Source of the DNA: CAZLBV01 sp964557845
GTDB taxonomy: Bacteria; Acidobacteriota; Aminicenantia; Aminicenantales; Aminicenantaceae
DNA: 6,770 nucleotides
Direction of reading: 5' to 3'
NCBI GenBank assembly: GCA_964557845.1
Contig: CAZLBV010000067.1
Span: 1-6,770, forward strand
This document shows, piece after piece, positions 1 to 5,416 of the stretch. The notes under the pieces are model-generated. The model searched no databases, was not told the DNA's origin, and worked only from the letters and a program-made list of their open reading frames with translations. The position numbers and the translations under genes were made by a program. Numbering within the stretch: the first letter of the stretch is position 1; each line of letters starts with the position of its first letter.

Positions 1-2
1 CA

Positions 3-779
3 CCCGAGGAAGAACCGGTCTTTAAAAGACTATCCTCATATTACCGGCAGTATAGAGAAATTCTGGAAAATATGGATATTCTCGAATTCGAAAGTCTGAA
101 AGATCTTGGCCATGCTGTTCGCTATGGAAGATTCCAAAAAGACTTTAAACTTTCCTCACAAATTGTTAACCGCTGTTTTGATGCCCAGCAAAAACAATTT
201 GCCGAAAGGCTGTTAGATACTACTCTCGGTATGCATTTAGTGACACTGGCTGCTTATGAACTTCTAACACCCCTTCGCAAGATCAGGCTTTTAAAACGTG
301 TCTTAATGCTTTCCCGGAGGGAAAAGTTATGGGGATACCAAGCCGGCTCCTTTGTTATCGGAAGTCTCGTCAAACCGTCTTCTTCAGTTTCATTCTGGAA
401 AAGTTTTAATCCTGAAGAGATCGGGCAGCTTATCAATGAATGGATCCTGCATGAAAAATATATCACTATTATGAATAATGTGGGAGAAAAGAAAATCAGC
501 AGAGCTAAAGATCTCATACTTACCCAGGGATTAAGCAGTTTACACCTTCACCAAGGCTTCATCGGAGAACTTATGCCGCTCAAATTGAGCGGAGTGGATT
601 TGATGAGTGTTAAAAAAAGTCTCAAAAAAAACTATGACCAACAAACAAAGAGCGTAATAGATACTCTTCTTAAGCCTTATTCAGCAATATATGATTTTTC
701 TTCTCCGTGGAGCCTTAAGACGCTGGAACGTATCTGCCGGGATAACAATGTACCTCTCCCTGCCTCCGATGATATTTAG
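3..779 (+). CDS. Hypothetical protein, C-terminal 258 residues (5' end outside window)
   Basis: I do not recognise this protein. The reading frame is open from the window edge and ends with TAG at 777-779. An ATG at 72 could serve as a start, but the 23 codons before it read like normal protein (acidic PEEEP, then KRLSSYYRQYREILEN) and no good ribosome binding site precedes it, so I treat the gene as 5'-truncated by the window. The visible part is mostly hydrophilic and basic, with predicted-helix character and no membrane segment or signal peptide. Aromatic-rich patches include REKLWGYQAGSFVIG and SFWKSFNPEEIGQLINEWIL, and a Lys-rich stretch (SVKKSLKKNYDQQTK) lies about 50 residues from the C-terminus. 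No nucleotide-binding, metal-binding or DNA-binding motif stands out. It converges on the PHP-domain gene with a 69-bp gap. It is probably cytoplasmic; function unknown. Confidence 0.75.
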   Translation, partial: PEEEPVFKRLSSYYRQYREILENMDILEFESLKDLGHAVRYGRFQKDFKLSSQIVNRCFDAQQKQFAERLLDTTLGMHLVTLAAYELLTPLRKIRLLKRVLMLSRREKLWGYQAGSFVIGSLVKPSSSVSFWKSFNPEEIGQLINEWILHEKYITIMNNVGEKKISRAKDLILTQGLSSLHLHQGFIGELMPLKLSGVDLMSVKKSLKKNYDQQTKSVIDTLLKPYSAIYDFSSPWSLKTLERICRDNNVPLPASDDI

Positions 780-848
780 CAGAGTGATTAAAATCCACTT
801 CCTCAGATTTAGTGGGGTGATATCCGGTTAATTCTTAACAAGAAAAAA
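780..848. other. Short convergent intergenic gap; no convincing terminator
   Basis: This gap separates two converging genes. It contains two weak dyads. One is CCACT (795-799) with AGTGG (811-815) around an 11-nt loop. The other is GTTAA-TTC-TTAAC at about 828-840. Neither is followed by a proper T-run on the plus strand. On the minus strand the T6 just after the PHP stop codon (843-848) is not preceded by a good GC stem; the nearest symmetry, GTCC-CA-GGAC, is too tight to fold. If termination occurs here it is factor-dependent or weak. Confidence 0.3.
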
Positions 849-1847
849 TCAGTCCTGGGACAAAAAAATGGGTTGGGTCAGCGCCACTCTCCCATTTGAA
901 TCCAATATCTTCGCCCGGATATAAAGGGTTGTCTCGTTAAACCTATAAGCGGGATCCAGAGATTCTGACTGAGAGAGGATCCTGCCTTTCTCACCTATGA
1001 ATAGTGTGGTGAATTGGGTCCCTGTGTTTGGACGAATACTGATCTTTAATTCATTTTTCGTAATCACATACTTGTCTAAAATCACACCGGTGCTGACATA
1101 AAAATTACCGCTCTCGAGCGCTTCAAGTATGGATTTTTCCGTCAATTCCTCAGCTTCCACCATGACCCACGATTTACCCGGATAGGTGGCTATCTCGTGC
1201 ATATCATCGGTACCGATGCCATAAATTATCTTGCCCGCAGTCAAGGCATCATCCCACATCTCCTCTGTGCTGGGATGTTCTTCATCACCTGCATTATTGA
1301 CCAAGGGATGGGCATTTAAAACTTCAAAAAGAACACAATCATCGACCGCTATTAATTCCTTTGAACCGAAAGCCCAGTGAAAATTCGGATGGGCCAGGAC
1401 AGGTACAGCGCCGGCTTGACGGATGGATACTACATTATTCTGCAGTGTGGACACTATTCCCTCGCCTCCTGTAGGCTCAATCTTTTCATCATACAGGCCT
1501 AAGGCCAGCAGGTGCAGAGGGATTTTTTCAAATTGATCGGAAATTTCATTTCCAGAGATCAAAATAAATTCATCCGAAACAAGATCTCCAAAATCATGGA
1601 CTCTGGTTATGAAATTATGATCGGTAATCGAAAGAAAATCATACCCGTGATCTTTATACCAGAGAATAACATCCTTAGGGTTTGTGTCTCCATCAGAGTT
1701 TGTGGTATGGGTATGAAGATTTCCCTTATACCAATGCTGTTGTACTTCAGGTGAACAAGAAGTTAAAAAAAATAATCCGGCGACCAAAAAAACTAAATAA
1801 TAAATTGTTCTCATCAAGAATAGAAACAAATTTTTTTTGTTTTTCAT
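849..1847 (-). CDS. PHP-domain metallohydrolase with lipoprotein signal (CehA/McbA-like)
   Basis: This 332-residue protein has a hydrophobic signal segment (residues 7-30) ending in a lipobox-like LTS-C31 followed by Ser32, which predicts a lipidated, membrane-anchored protein. Under the E. coli +2 rule it would go to the outer membrane. The mature protein carries a PHP metallohydrolase domain from about residue 40. Visible metal-ligand motifs are GNLHTHTTNSDGD (H45, H47, D52), SITDHN (D76, H77), GNE (E101), H112, VLAHPNFHW (H153) and GTDDMHE (D214/D215, H217). All the expected PHP positions appear intact, so it should be an active phosphoesterase or hydrolase with a multi-metal site; the substrate cannot be told. 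The remaining ~100 C-terminal residues look like a beta-rich accessory domain. The start is supported by AAAGGATG seven bases upstream. An internal ATG at residue 12 would give a more classical short lipoprotein signal but has no ribosome binding site. The gene is divergent from the M1 peptidase gene. Confidence 0.88.
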   Translation of the reverse strand: MKNKKNLFLFLMRTIYYLVFLVAGLFFLTSCSPEVQQHWYKGNLHTHTTNSDGDTNPKDVILWYKDHGYDFLSITDHNFITRVHDFGDLVSDEFILISGNEISDQFEKIPLHLLALGLYDEKIEPTGGEGIVSTLQNNVVSIRQAGAVPVLAHPNFHWAFGSKELIAVDDCVLFEVLNAHPLVNNAGDEEHPSTEEMWDDALTAGKIIYGIGTDDMHEIATYPGKSWVMVEAEELTEKSILEALESGNFYVSTGVILDKYVITKNELKISIRPNTGTQFTTLFIGEKGRILSQSESLDPAYRFNETTLYIRAKILDSNGRVALTQPIFLSQD

Positions 1848-1869
1848 ATTATTTCATCCTTTTCTAAAA

Positions 1870-1897
1870 AATATCACAGCCTGATAAATCAGGTCAA
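1870..1897 (-). promoter_or_regulatory. Candidate sigma70-type promoter of the PHP gene
   Basis: On the minus strand TTGACC (1892-1897) serves as a -35 box and GATATT (1870-1875) as a -10 box, separated by 16 bp. The -10 is only a 4/6 match. Transcription would begin near 1863, giving a leader of about 16 nt that contains just the AAAGGATG ribosome binding site before the ATG at 1847. This is a motif call by eye, without expression support. Confidence 0.35.
1880..1893. promoter_or_regulatory. Perfect 14-bp palindrome inside the PHP promoter (possible operator)
   Basis: CCTGAT-AA-ATCAGG is a perfect 6-2-6 inverted repeat. It fills most of the spacer between the proposed -35 and -10 boxes of the minus-strand promoter, overlapping the last two bases of the -35. 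A dimeric repressor bound here would block RNA polymerase. That role is inferred from symmetry and position only; no regulator gene lies in the window. Confidence 0.35.
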
Positions 1898-1907
1898 TTG
1901 TTGATAT

Positions 1908-1938
1908 TTGAACCATCATTAATTAGAATGCGTATAAT
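1908..1938 (+). promoter_or_regulatory. Candidate sigma70-type promoter of the M1 peptidase operon
   Basis: A perfect TATAAT lies at 1933-1938 on the plus strand. The best upstream partner is TTGAAC (1908-1913) with a long 19-bp spacer. Another candidate, TTGATA (1901-1906), is too far away at 26 bp. Transcription would start near 1945, leaving a leader of about 68 nt before the ATG at 2013. The -10 is convincing; the -35 is less so. Confidence 0.5.
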
Positions 1939-1944
1939 ATATAT

Positions 1945-1971
1945 AAAAAGCTGCATCTGAGCTGGCTTTTT
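1945..1971 (+). other. Terminator-like hairpin in the 5' leader
   Basis: AAAAAGC (1945-1951) can pair with GCTTTTT (1965-1971), extended by one G-U pair, and is followed by more T residues. It sits at the predicted transcript start and before the M1 gene, so it could act as a weak attenuator or as a 5' stabilising stem. The stem has only two G-C pairs and an 11-nt loop, so its importance is uncertain. Confidence 0.25.
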
Positions 1972-1973
1972 TT

Positions 1974-1994
1974 ATGAAAAAAAATTTTTTTCAT
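1974..1994. repeat. Perfectly symmetric A-tract/T-tract (ATG-A8-T7-CAT)
   Basis: Twenty-one bases form an inverted repeat with 10-base arms around one central A, lying six bases before the AAGGAG ribosome binding site of the M1 gene. Long A-tracts followed by T-tracts are known to give rigid or bent DNA; as RNA this could form a weak A-U hairpin beside the ribosome binding site. The ATG in it opens no useful reading frame. Confidence 0.45.
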
Positions 1995-2012
1995 TTATAA
2001 AGGAGAAAATAT

Positions 2013-3944
2013 ATGAAAAGATTTCTCGCCTTATTTATACTTATTTTTTTTATCGTGACACTCCATGGATATGCTGCCTTGAGCAAGCATATCGTCGACT
2101 ACCGCATAAAAGCCAAACTTCTAACCGAAGAAAAAGCTGTGGAAGGACAAGAAACTTTAACCTGGCTCAATGACAGCAGTATTCCAGTTTCAGAACTTCA
2201 ATTTCATCTCTATTTAAATGCATTTAAAAATAACCAGTCTACCTTTATGAAGGAAAGCGGCGGGTCGCACCGGGGATTCAAACTGGATGAGGATGAATGG
2301 GGCTATATCGACATCAAAAGTTTCAAGATCAAATTCGGACCAGACCTGACCTCTGCTATCGAATACATCCAGCCCGATGACGGAAATGAAGAGGACAGGA
2401 CCGTGATACGGGTCATCCTGCCGGAACCTGTGCCTCCGGAGCAGAGAATAATTCTCGATATTGAATTTTATGCCAAACTGCCCCGGGTTTTCTCTCGTTC
2501 CGGCTTTTATGATGATTTCTATATGATTGCCCAGTGGTTTCCCAAGATCGGGGTATTTCAGGATGGTCAATGGAACTGCCATCAATACCACTCCAATTCA
2601 GAATTTTTTGCAGATTTCGGCGTTTTTGAAGTAGAGATAACCGTCCCTGAAGAATTTATCGTGGGAGCAACCGGAAAAAGAACAAATGAGAGCAGTCACA
2701 ATGGAACCAAAACATACACCTATTATCAGGAAGATGTCCATGAGTTTGCCTGGACCGCCTGCCCTGATTTTGTGGAATTCAAGGAACCATATCGGTTGAA
2801 TCATCCTCAGGTTGATACTGAGATCACTCTTCTCATCCACCGCAGTCATCTCAAATTGAAAGAACGCTATCTAAGCGCTTTGAAAAACGGGATCCAATTT
2901 TACAGCCAGAGTTTCGGTCCCTATCCTTATGACACCATAACTCTTGTCGACCCCCCCATTAAAGCTTCAGGCGCAGGCGGAATGGAGTATCCCACCCTGT
3001 TTACGACTATGGGATTCTCCTTCCTGCCGGAGGGCATTTATCTTCCGGAAATGGTAACCATCCATGAATTCGGACATGGATTTTGGTATGGAATCGTTGC
3101 CTCCAATGAGTTTGAAGATCCCTGGCTGGATGAAGGCATCAATTCCTATTCGGAGGCGAAAGCCATGGCAAAATACTATGGCGAAGACCGTTCTATGATC
3201 GATTGGGGCGGAATCAGGATATCTGATTTTCTGCTTCAGAGGATCCAGGTAGCCGCCGTGAGTAAACTCGATCCTATCCTTAAAAAAAGCTGGGAATTTT
3301 ATTCCGGGGGCAGTTACGGCGTCAACTCCTACCAAAAAGCATCTATCACCCTTCTGACCTTGGAAAATTATCTGGGTAAAGAGGTCATGTCTGAGATTAT
3401 GCGCACATATTTTGAAAGATGGAAATTCAAACACCCTAAAACTCAGGATTTCTTCGATGTGGCTGAAGAAGTAAGCGGAGAAGATCTTGATTGGTTCTTC
3501 GACCAATTTTTTCGGAGTCCGGACACTCTGGATTATACTGTCGGCAGTTTGAGTTCTAAGGAAATAAGGCCACCCGTGGGATTATTCAATGGTGAGCTTA
3601 AAATAGAAGAAAAAGATAAAGGCAAAGACAACGATGTCTATAAAAATGAAGTCACCATCGTACGAAAAGGAGAACTTTATTTCCCGCAGGAGATCCTGAT
3701 CACTTTTGAGGATGGCCAGGAGATCCGGGAAACCTGGGACGGGAAAAATCGATGGGTAAAATATACCTACATCAAACCCAAAAAATTAAAATCCGTACAG
3801 ATCGATCCTGATAAAAAGATTCAGCTCGATATCAACCATCTTAATAATTACAAAGTCTTTGAACCGAAAAAAAGTTTTTCCTTAAAAACCGCGCTGGGAA
3901 GTATGTTGAATTTTCAGAATCTGCTTTCCCTGTTTTCTTTCTGA
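2013..3944 (+). CDS. Secreted M1-family zinc metallopeptidase (aminopeptidase)
   Basis: This 643-residue protein begins with a Sec signal peptide (MKRF, then a hydrophobic run to about residue 20, likely cut near GYA-AL). An N-terminal beta-rich M1 domain follows, then the thermolysin-like catalytic domain. The zinc site is HEFGH (H351, E352, H355) with the third ligand E374 in WLDEG, exactly 18 residues after H355, as in M1 enzymes. The exopeptidase motif normally written GAMEN is GGMEY here (322-326), keeping the key E325 that binds the substrate N-terminus. The catalytic tyrosine is probably Y440 in the Y-Q-K-A block, matching the family's YEKG. All essential residues are present, so it should remove N-terminal residues from peptides in the periplasm or at the cell surface. 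The C-terminal 130 residues are a beta-rich accessory region; there is no large ERAP1-type C-terminal domain. AAGGAG at 2000-2005 supports the start. It is followed after 13 bp by a membrane-protein gene, so co-expression is likely. Confidence 0.95.
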   Translation: MKRFLALFILIFFIVTLHGYAALSKHIVDYRIKAKLLTEEKAVEGQETLTWLNDSSIPVSELQFHLYLNAFKNNQSTFMKESGGSHRGFKLDEDEWGYIDIKSFKIKFGPDLTSAIEYIQPDDGNEEDRTVIRVILPEPVPPEQRIILDIEFYAKLPRVFSRSGFYDDFYMIAQWFPKIGVFQDGQWNCHQYHSNSEFFADFGVFEVEITVPEEFIVGATGKRTNESSHNGTKTYTYYQEDVHEFAWTACPDFVEFKEPYRLNHPQVDTEITLLIHRSHLKLKERYLSALKNGIQFYSQSFGPYPYDTITLVDPPIKASGAGGMEYPTLFTTMGFSFLPEGIYLPEMVTIHEFGHGFWYGIVASNEFEDPWLDEGINSYSEAKAMAKYYGEDRSMIDWGGIRISDFLLQRIQVAAVSKLDPILKKSWEFYSGGSYGVNSYQKASITLLTLENYLGKEVMSEIMRTYFERWKFKHPKTQDFFDVAEEVSGEDLDWFFDQFFRSPDTLDYTVGSLSSKEIRPPVGLFNGELKIEEKDKGKDNDVYKNEVTIVRKGELYFPQEILITFEDGQEIRETWDGKNRWVKYTYIKPKKLKSVQIDPDKKIQLDINHLNNYKVFEPKKSFSLKTALGSMLNFQNLLSLFSF

Positions 3945-3957
3945 TGAGGAGATAAAG

Positions 3958-4863
3958 ATGAAAGTATTTAAAAGCTATGCCAATGGAATAAAAGAAACAA
4001 CCAGAAATCCGAAAATGGTTCTGCTGCTCTGGTTGATCAATTTTATGTTCGCATCAGTGATCTACTTCCTGGTGTCGGGCCTGTTCAACTCCGCAGTGGC
4101 TCCCCACATTGATGCAGACCAGATGATCAAAACGCTGGACTTTTCCGTGATCTTAGATTTTATTCTTGCCAACGGAGGATCTCTGAGCACGATATTCTCT
4201 ATCGGGTTGATCCTTACCATTATGTATTTTATCATCAGCCATATGCTTTACGGTGGTATCCTTCACACTTTGAAATTGAAAAGGGAATATGAAAGTGGGA
4301 AGGAGAAAACCCGTTTTATGGCTGTTTTCTGGCAAGGAGCAGGAAAATTCTTCTTCCGTTTTCTCTTTTTAACTGTGCTTTCTATTCTGCTCTGGTTGGT
4401 TTTTTTGATCATTAACCTTATCCTCACTCCCATCGGCAGTGTGTTAACTGAGAATGGGGCGAACGAACCGATACTGATTTATGTTTTTATCGGGAGAGTG
4501 GTCATTGCTTTATTTTTGATCTTTTTGATCAAGATGATCATGGATTATGCCCGTATAATGATCGTGGTTGAAAACACATCAAATGTGATCCAGAGTTTTC
4601 GCCGGGCGATCGGTTTTGTCTTCCGGCATTTTGGGAGAACTCTGGTTCTATTCTATTTGATCCTGATTACAGGCCTACTTTTATTCTATATCGGATATTT
4701 TCTAAAAAACCTTATCAATACCACAACTCTTACGGCTGTGATCATAGCATTTATCATCGGCCAGATTATCATTATGATCAGGGGATGGACCACAATCTTC
4801 TTCCAATCCGGCCAGCTGGAGTTCTATTCAGCGGGAACAGACTCATCGGTTAAAGAAGATTAA
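3958..4863 (+). CDS. Six-helix integral membrane protein of unknown function
   Basis: This 301-residue protein has six likely membrane helices at about residues 20-43, 76-100, 133-157, 171-195, 228-250 and 257-281. Short basic loops (KLKREYESGKEK at 107-117; RRAIGFVFRHFGR at 215-227) suggest cytoplasmic segments. A recognisable local pattern is MDYARIMIVVENTSNVIQSFRRAIGFVFRH (about 195-224): a conserved-looking D-Y-A-R, then an amphipathic stretch leading into the next helix. I have the impression of similar patterns in uncharacterised multi-helix membrane proteins, but cannot assign a family. There is no transporter, protease or glycosyltransferase signature. GAGGAG at 3946-3951, six bases before the ATG, overlaps the end of the preceding gene's region, and the 13-bp gap implies translation from one mRNA with the M1 peptidase. 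It may organise the membrane side of that enzyme's pathway, but that is a guess from position. Confidence 0.85.
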   Translation: MKVFKSYANGIKETTRNPKMVLLLWLINFMFASVIYFLVSGLFNSAVAPHIDADQMIKTLDFSVILDFILANGGSLSTIFSIGLILTIMYFIISHMLYGGILHTLKLKREYESGKEKTRFMAVFWQGAGKFFFRFLFLTVLSILLWLVFLIINLILTPIGSVLTENGANEPILIYVFIGRVVIALFLIFLIKMIMDYARIMIVVENTSNVIQSFRRAIGFVFRHFGRTLVLFYLILITGLLLFYIGYFLKNLINTTTLTAVIIAFIIGQIIIMIRGWTTIFFQSGQLEFYSAGTDSSVKED

Positions 4864-4878
4864 ACTTTAGGAGTTTAA
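4860..4878 (+). terminator. Hairpin at the stop codon of the membrane-protein gene (weak terminator candidate)
   Basis: TTAAACT (4860-4866) and AGTTTAA (4872-4878) form a perfect 7-bp stem with the loop TTAGG. The stem includes the TAA stop at 4861-4863. It is AT-rich and followed by GGCCATTTT rather than a clean T-run, so intrinsic termination would be weak. It may instead protect the 3' end of the transcript. Confidence 0.3.
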
Positions 4879-4894
4879 GGCCATTTTCACTGAA

Positions 4895-4912
4895 CCTGGA
4901 TCATAAGCGGCC
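4895..4912 (+). repeat. Degenerate repeat copy A (CCTGGAT-led)
   Basis: Eighteen bases beginning CCTGGATCAT match copy C at 5161-5178 with 16 identities and no gap. The match ends where the 4912-4957 hairpin begins, so this copy seems to keep only the left part of the repeat. The CCGAGGTT core seen in copies B and C is absent here. Confidence 0.6.
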
Positions 4913-4957
4913 TGCCCTGAATGGAGCTGTATAAGTTATACCGCGAATTCAGGGCAG
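4912..4957. repeat. 46-nt nested hairpin
   Basis: CTGCCCTGAAT (4912-4922) is the exact reverse complement of ATTCAGGGCAG (4947-4957). Within the loop GTATAA-G-TTATAC (4929-4941) forms a second perfect dyad, and bases 4926-4927 can pair with 4943-4944 between them. The result is one nearly continuous hairpin centred at 4935. An outer GGCCA (4879-4883) and TGGCC (4963-4967) could close a larger structure. No T-run follows on either strand, so it is not an ordinary terminator. It could be a palindromic repeat, a cruciform site or part of an RNA fold. Confidence 0.7.
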
Positions 4958-5039
4958 TGCAGTGGCCGTCCCATGTCCGCCCCCACCCACCTTCCCTCAA
5001 GGAGACGGAATTTTTGTTCTTGATGAATATTCGAAACTG

Positions 5040-5069
5040 CCTGGATTATTCAAGAGCCGAGGTTGCTGC
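5040..5069 (+). repeat. Degenerate repeat copy B
   Basis: Thirty bases align without gaps to copy C (5161-5190) with 21 identities, sharing the CCTGGAT start, an invariant CCGAGGTT core and a TGC end. Immediately to the right, GCTGC (5065-5069) can pair with GCAGC (5082-5086), so this copy also leads into a dyad, though a shorter one than at copy C. Confidence 0.55.
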
Positions 5070-5160
5070 CACGGCAAGGCCGCAGCTCATGAGATAGTGA
5101 CCCATCCACTCCTTTTATGTATTCAATGGATTTCACGAGATCAGCGAATAAACGATATTA

Positions 5161-5190
5161 CCTGGATCATCAGCGGACCGAGGTTAGTGC
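5161..5190 (+). repeat. Degenerate repeat copy C
   Basis: This is the copy that matches both others: 16/18 to copy A over its left part and 21/30 to copy B along its length. Its right half (from 5173) forms the left arm of the large hairpin at 5173-5273. Confidence 0.6.
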
Positions 5191-5273
5191 ATTTGCGAGG
5201 CGTCGGCAGGTGAAAATGTAGTCAACTACCTTGAACCTGCCAAGCCGAAGCAAATGTTCTGAGATCGGTTCGC
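5173..5273. repeat. 101-nt nested hairpin (structured repeat or RNA)
   Basis: Four collinear stems nest around one loop. GCGGACCGA (5173-5181) pairs with TCGGTTCGC (5265-5273) with one G-U. CATTTGC (5190-5196) pairs with GCAAATG (5250-5256). GGCAGGT (5205-5211) pairs with ACCTGCC (5235-5241). GTAG (5218-5221) pairs with CTAC (5226-5229) around TCAA. A further GGC/GCC (5199-5201 with 5244-5246) fits between the second and third stems. The internal loops are nearly equal on both sides. About 30 pairs in register are very unlikely by chance. It has no T-tail and lies downstream of both neighbouring genes, which argues against a riboswitch or simple terminator. Strand is undetermined. Confidence 0.75.
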
Positions 5274-5280
5274 CCGTAGG

Positions 5281-5398
5281 GTAAAAGAGGCCGATATTAA
5301 ATCAAAAAAGTTTAATGATCGATTCCATGTATCTTCTTTCAGTATAGAATCAATTTCCTAAAAAGAAAGAGATAGGTATTCCAATCGGCCTATTTTAC
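5281..5398. repeat. Inverted repeat, 15-bp arms 88 bp apart
   Basis: GTAAAAGAGGCCGAT (5281-5295) is the reverse complement of ATCGGCCTATTTTAC (5384-5398) with a single mismatch. The arms enclose an AT-rich 88-bp core with no gene. The shape resembles a small element with terminal inverted repeats, but I see no target-site duplication: the flanks are CGTAGG on the left and TGATGA on the right. Inside, TATCTTCTTTC (5330-5340) and GAAAGAGATA (5365-5374) are a further near-dyad. It ends 18 bp before the stop codon of the minus-strand gene and could also act as that gene's 3' structure. Confidence 0.6.
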
Positions 5399-5416
5399 TG
5401 ATGATTCAGGAAAAAA

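Larger units (their letters stand above)
4864..5416. other. 553-bp gene-free convergent region rich in dyads and degenerate repeats
   Basis: Two genes converge on this stretch, so neither needs promoter DNA here, yet it is far longer than the other gaps in the window. The only plus-strand frame of note (4962-5213, 83 codons) starts with GTG, has no ribosome binding site, has a proline-rich and low-plausibility sequence and runs through the structured repeats, so I do not call it. The region is visibly more GC-rich and symmetric between about 4879 and 5280, then AT-rich. It contains the hairpins and repeats listed separately. A cluster of dispersed non-coding repeats is the simplest reading; a structured RNA gene is the alternative. 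Confidence 0.6.

Noticed and set aside
72..74. ATG at 72 as the true start of the first gene
   Set aside because: Coding-like sequence continues in frame to the window edge and no good ribosome binding site precedes the ATG.
2967..3506. 179-codon minus-strand frame inside the M1 peptidase gene
   Set aside because: It lies opposite the catalytic HEFGH region of a clear peptidase; its protein shows no domain and it has no start signal of its own.
4895..5190. CRISPR array
   Set aside because: Only three degenerate copies with unequal spacing (145 and 121 bp) and no uniform spacers.
4962..5213. 83-codon plus-strand frame in the structured intergenic block
   Set aside because: GTG start without a ribosome binding site, proline- and cysteine-rich low-plausibility protein, and the frame passes through repeats and hairpins that explain the sequence better.
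5173..5273. tRNA, riboswitch or intrinsic terminator
   Set aside because: No cloverleaf or T-loop sequence, no downstream gene on the plus strand to regulate, and no T-run after the stem.
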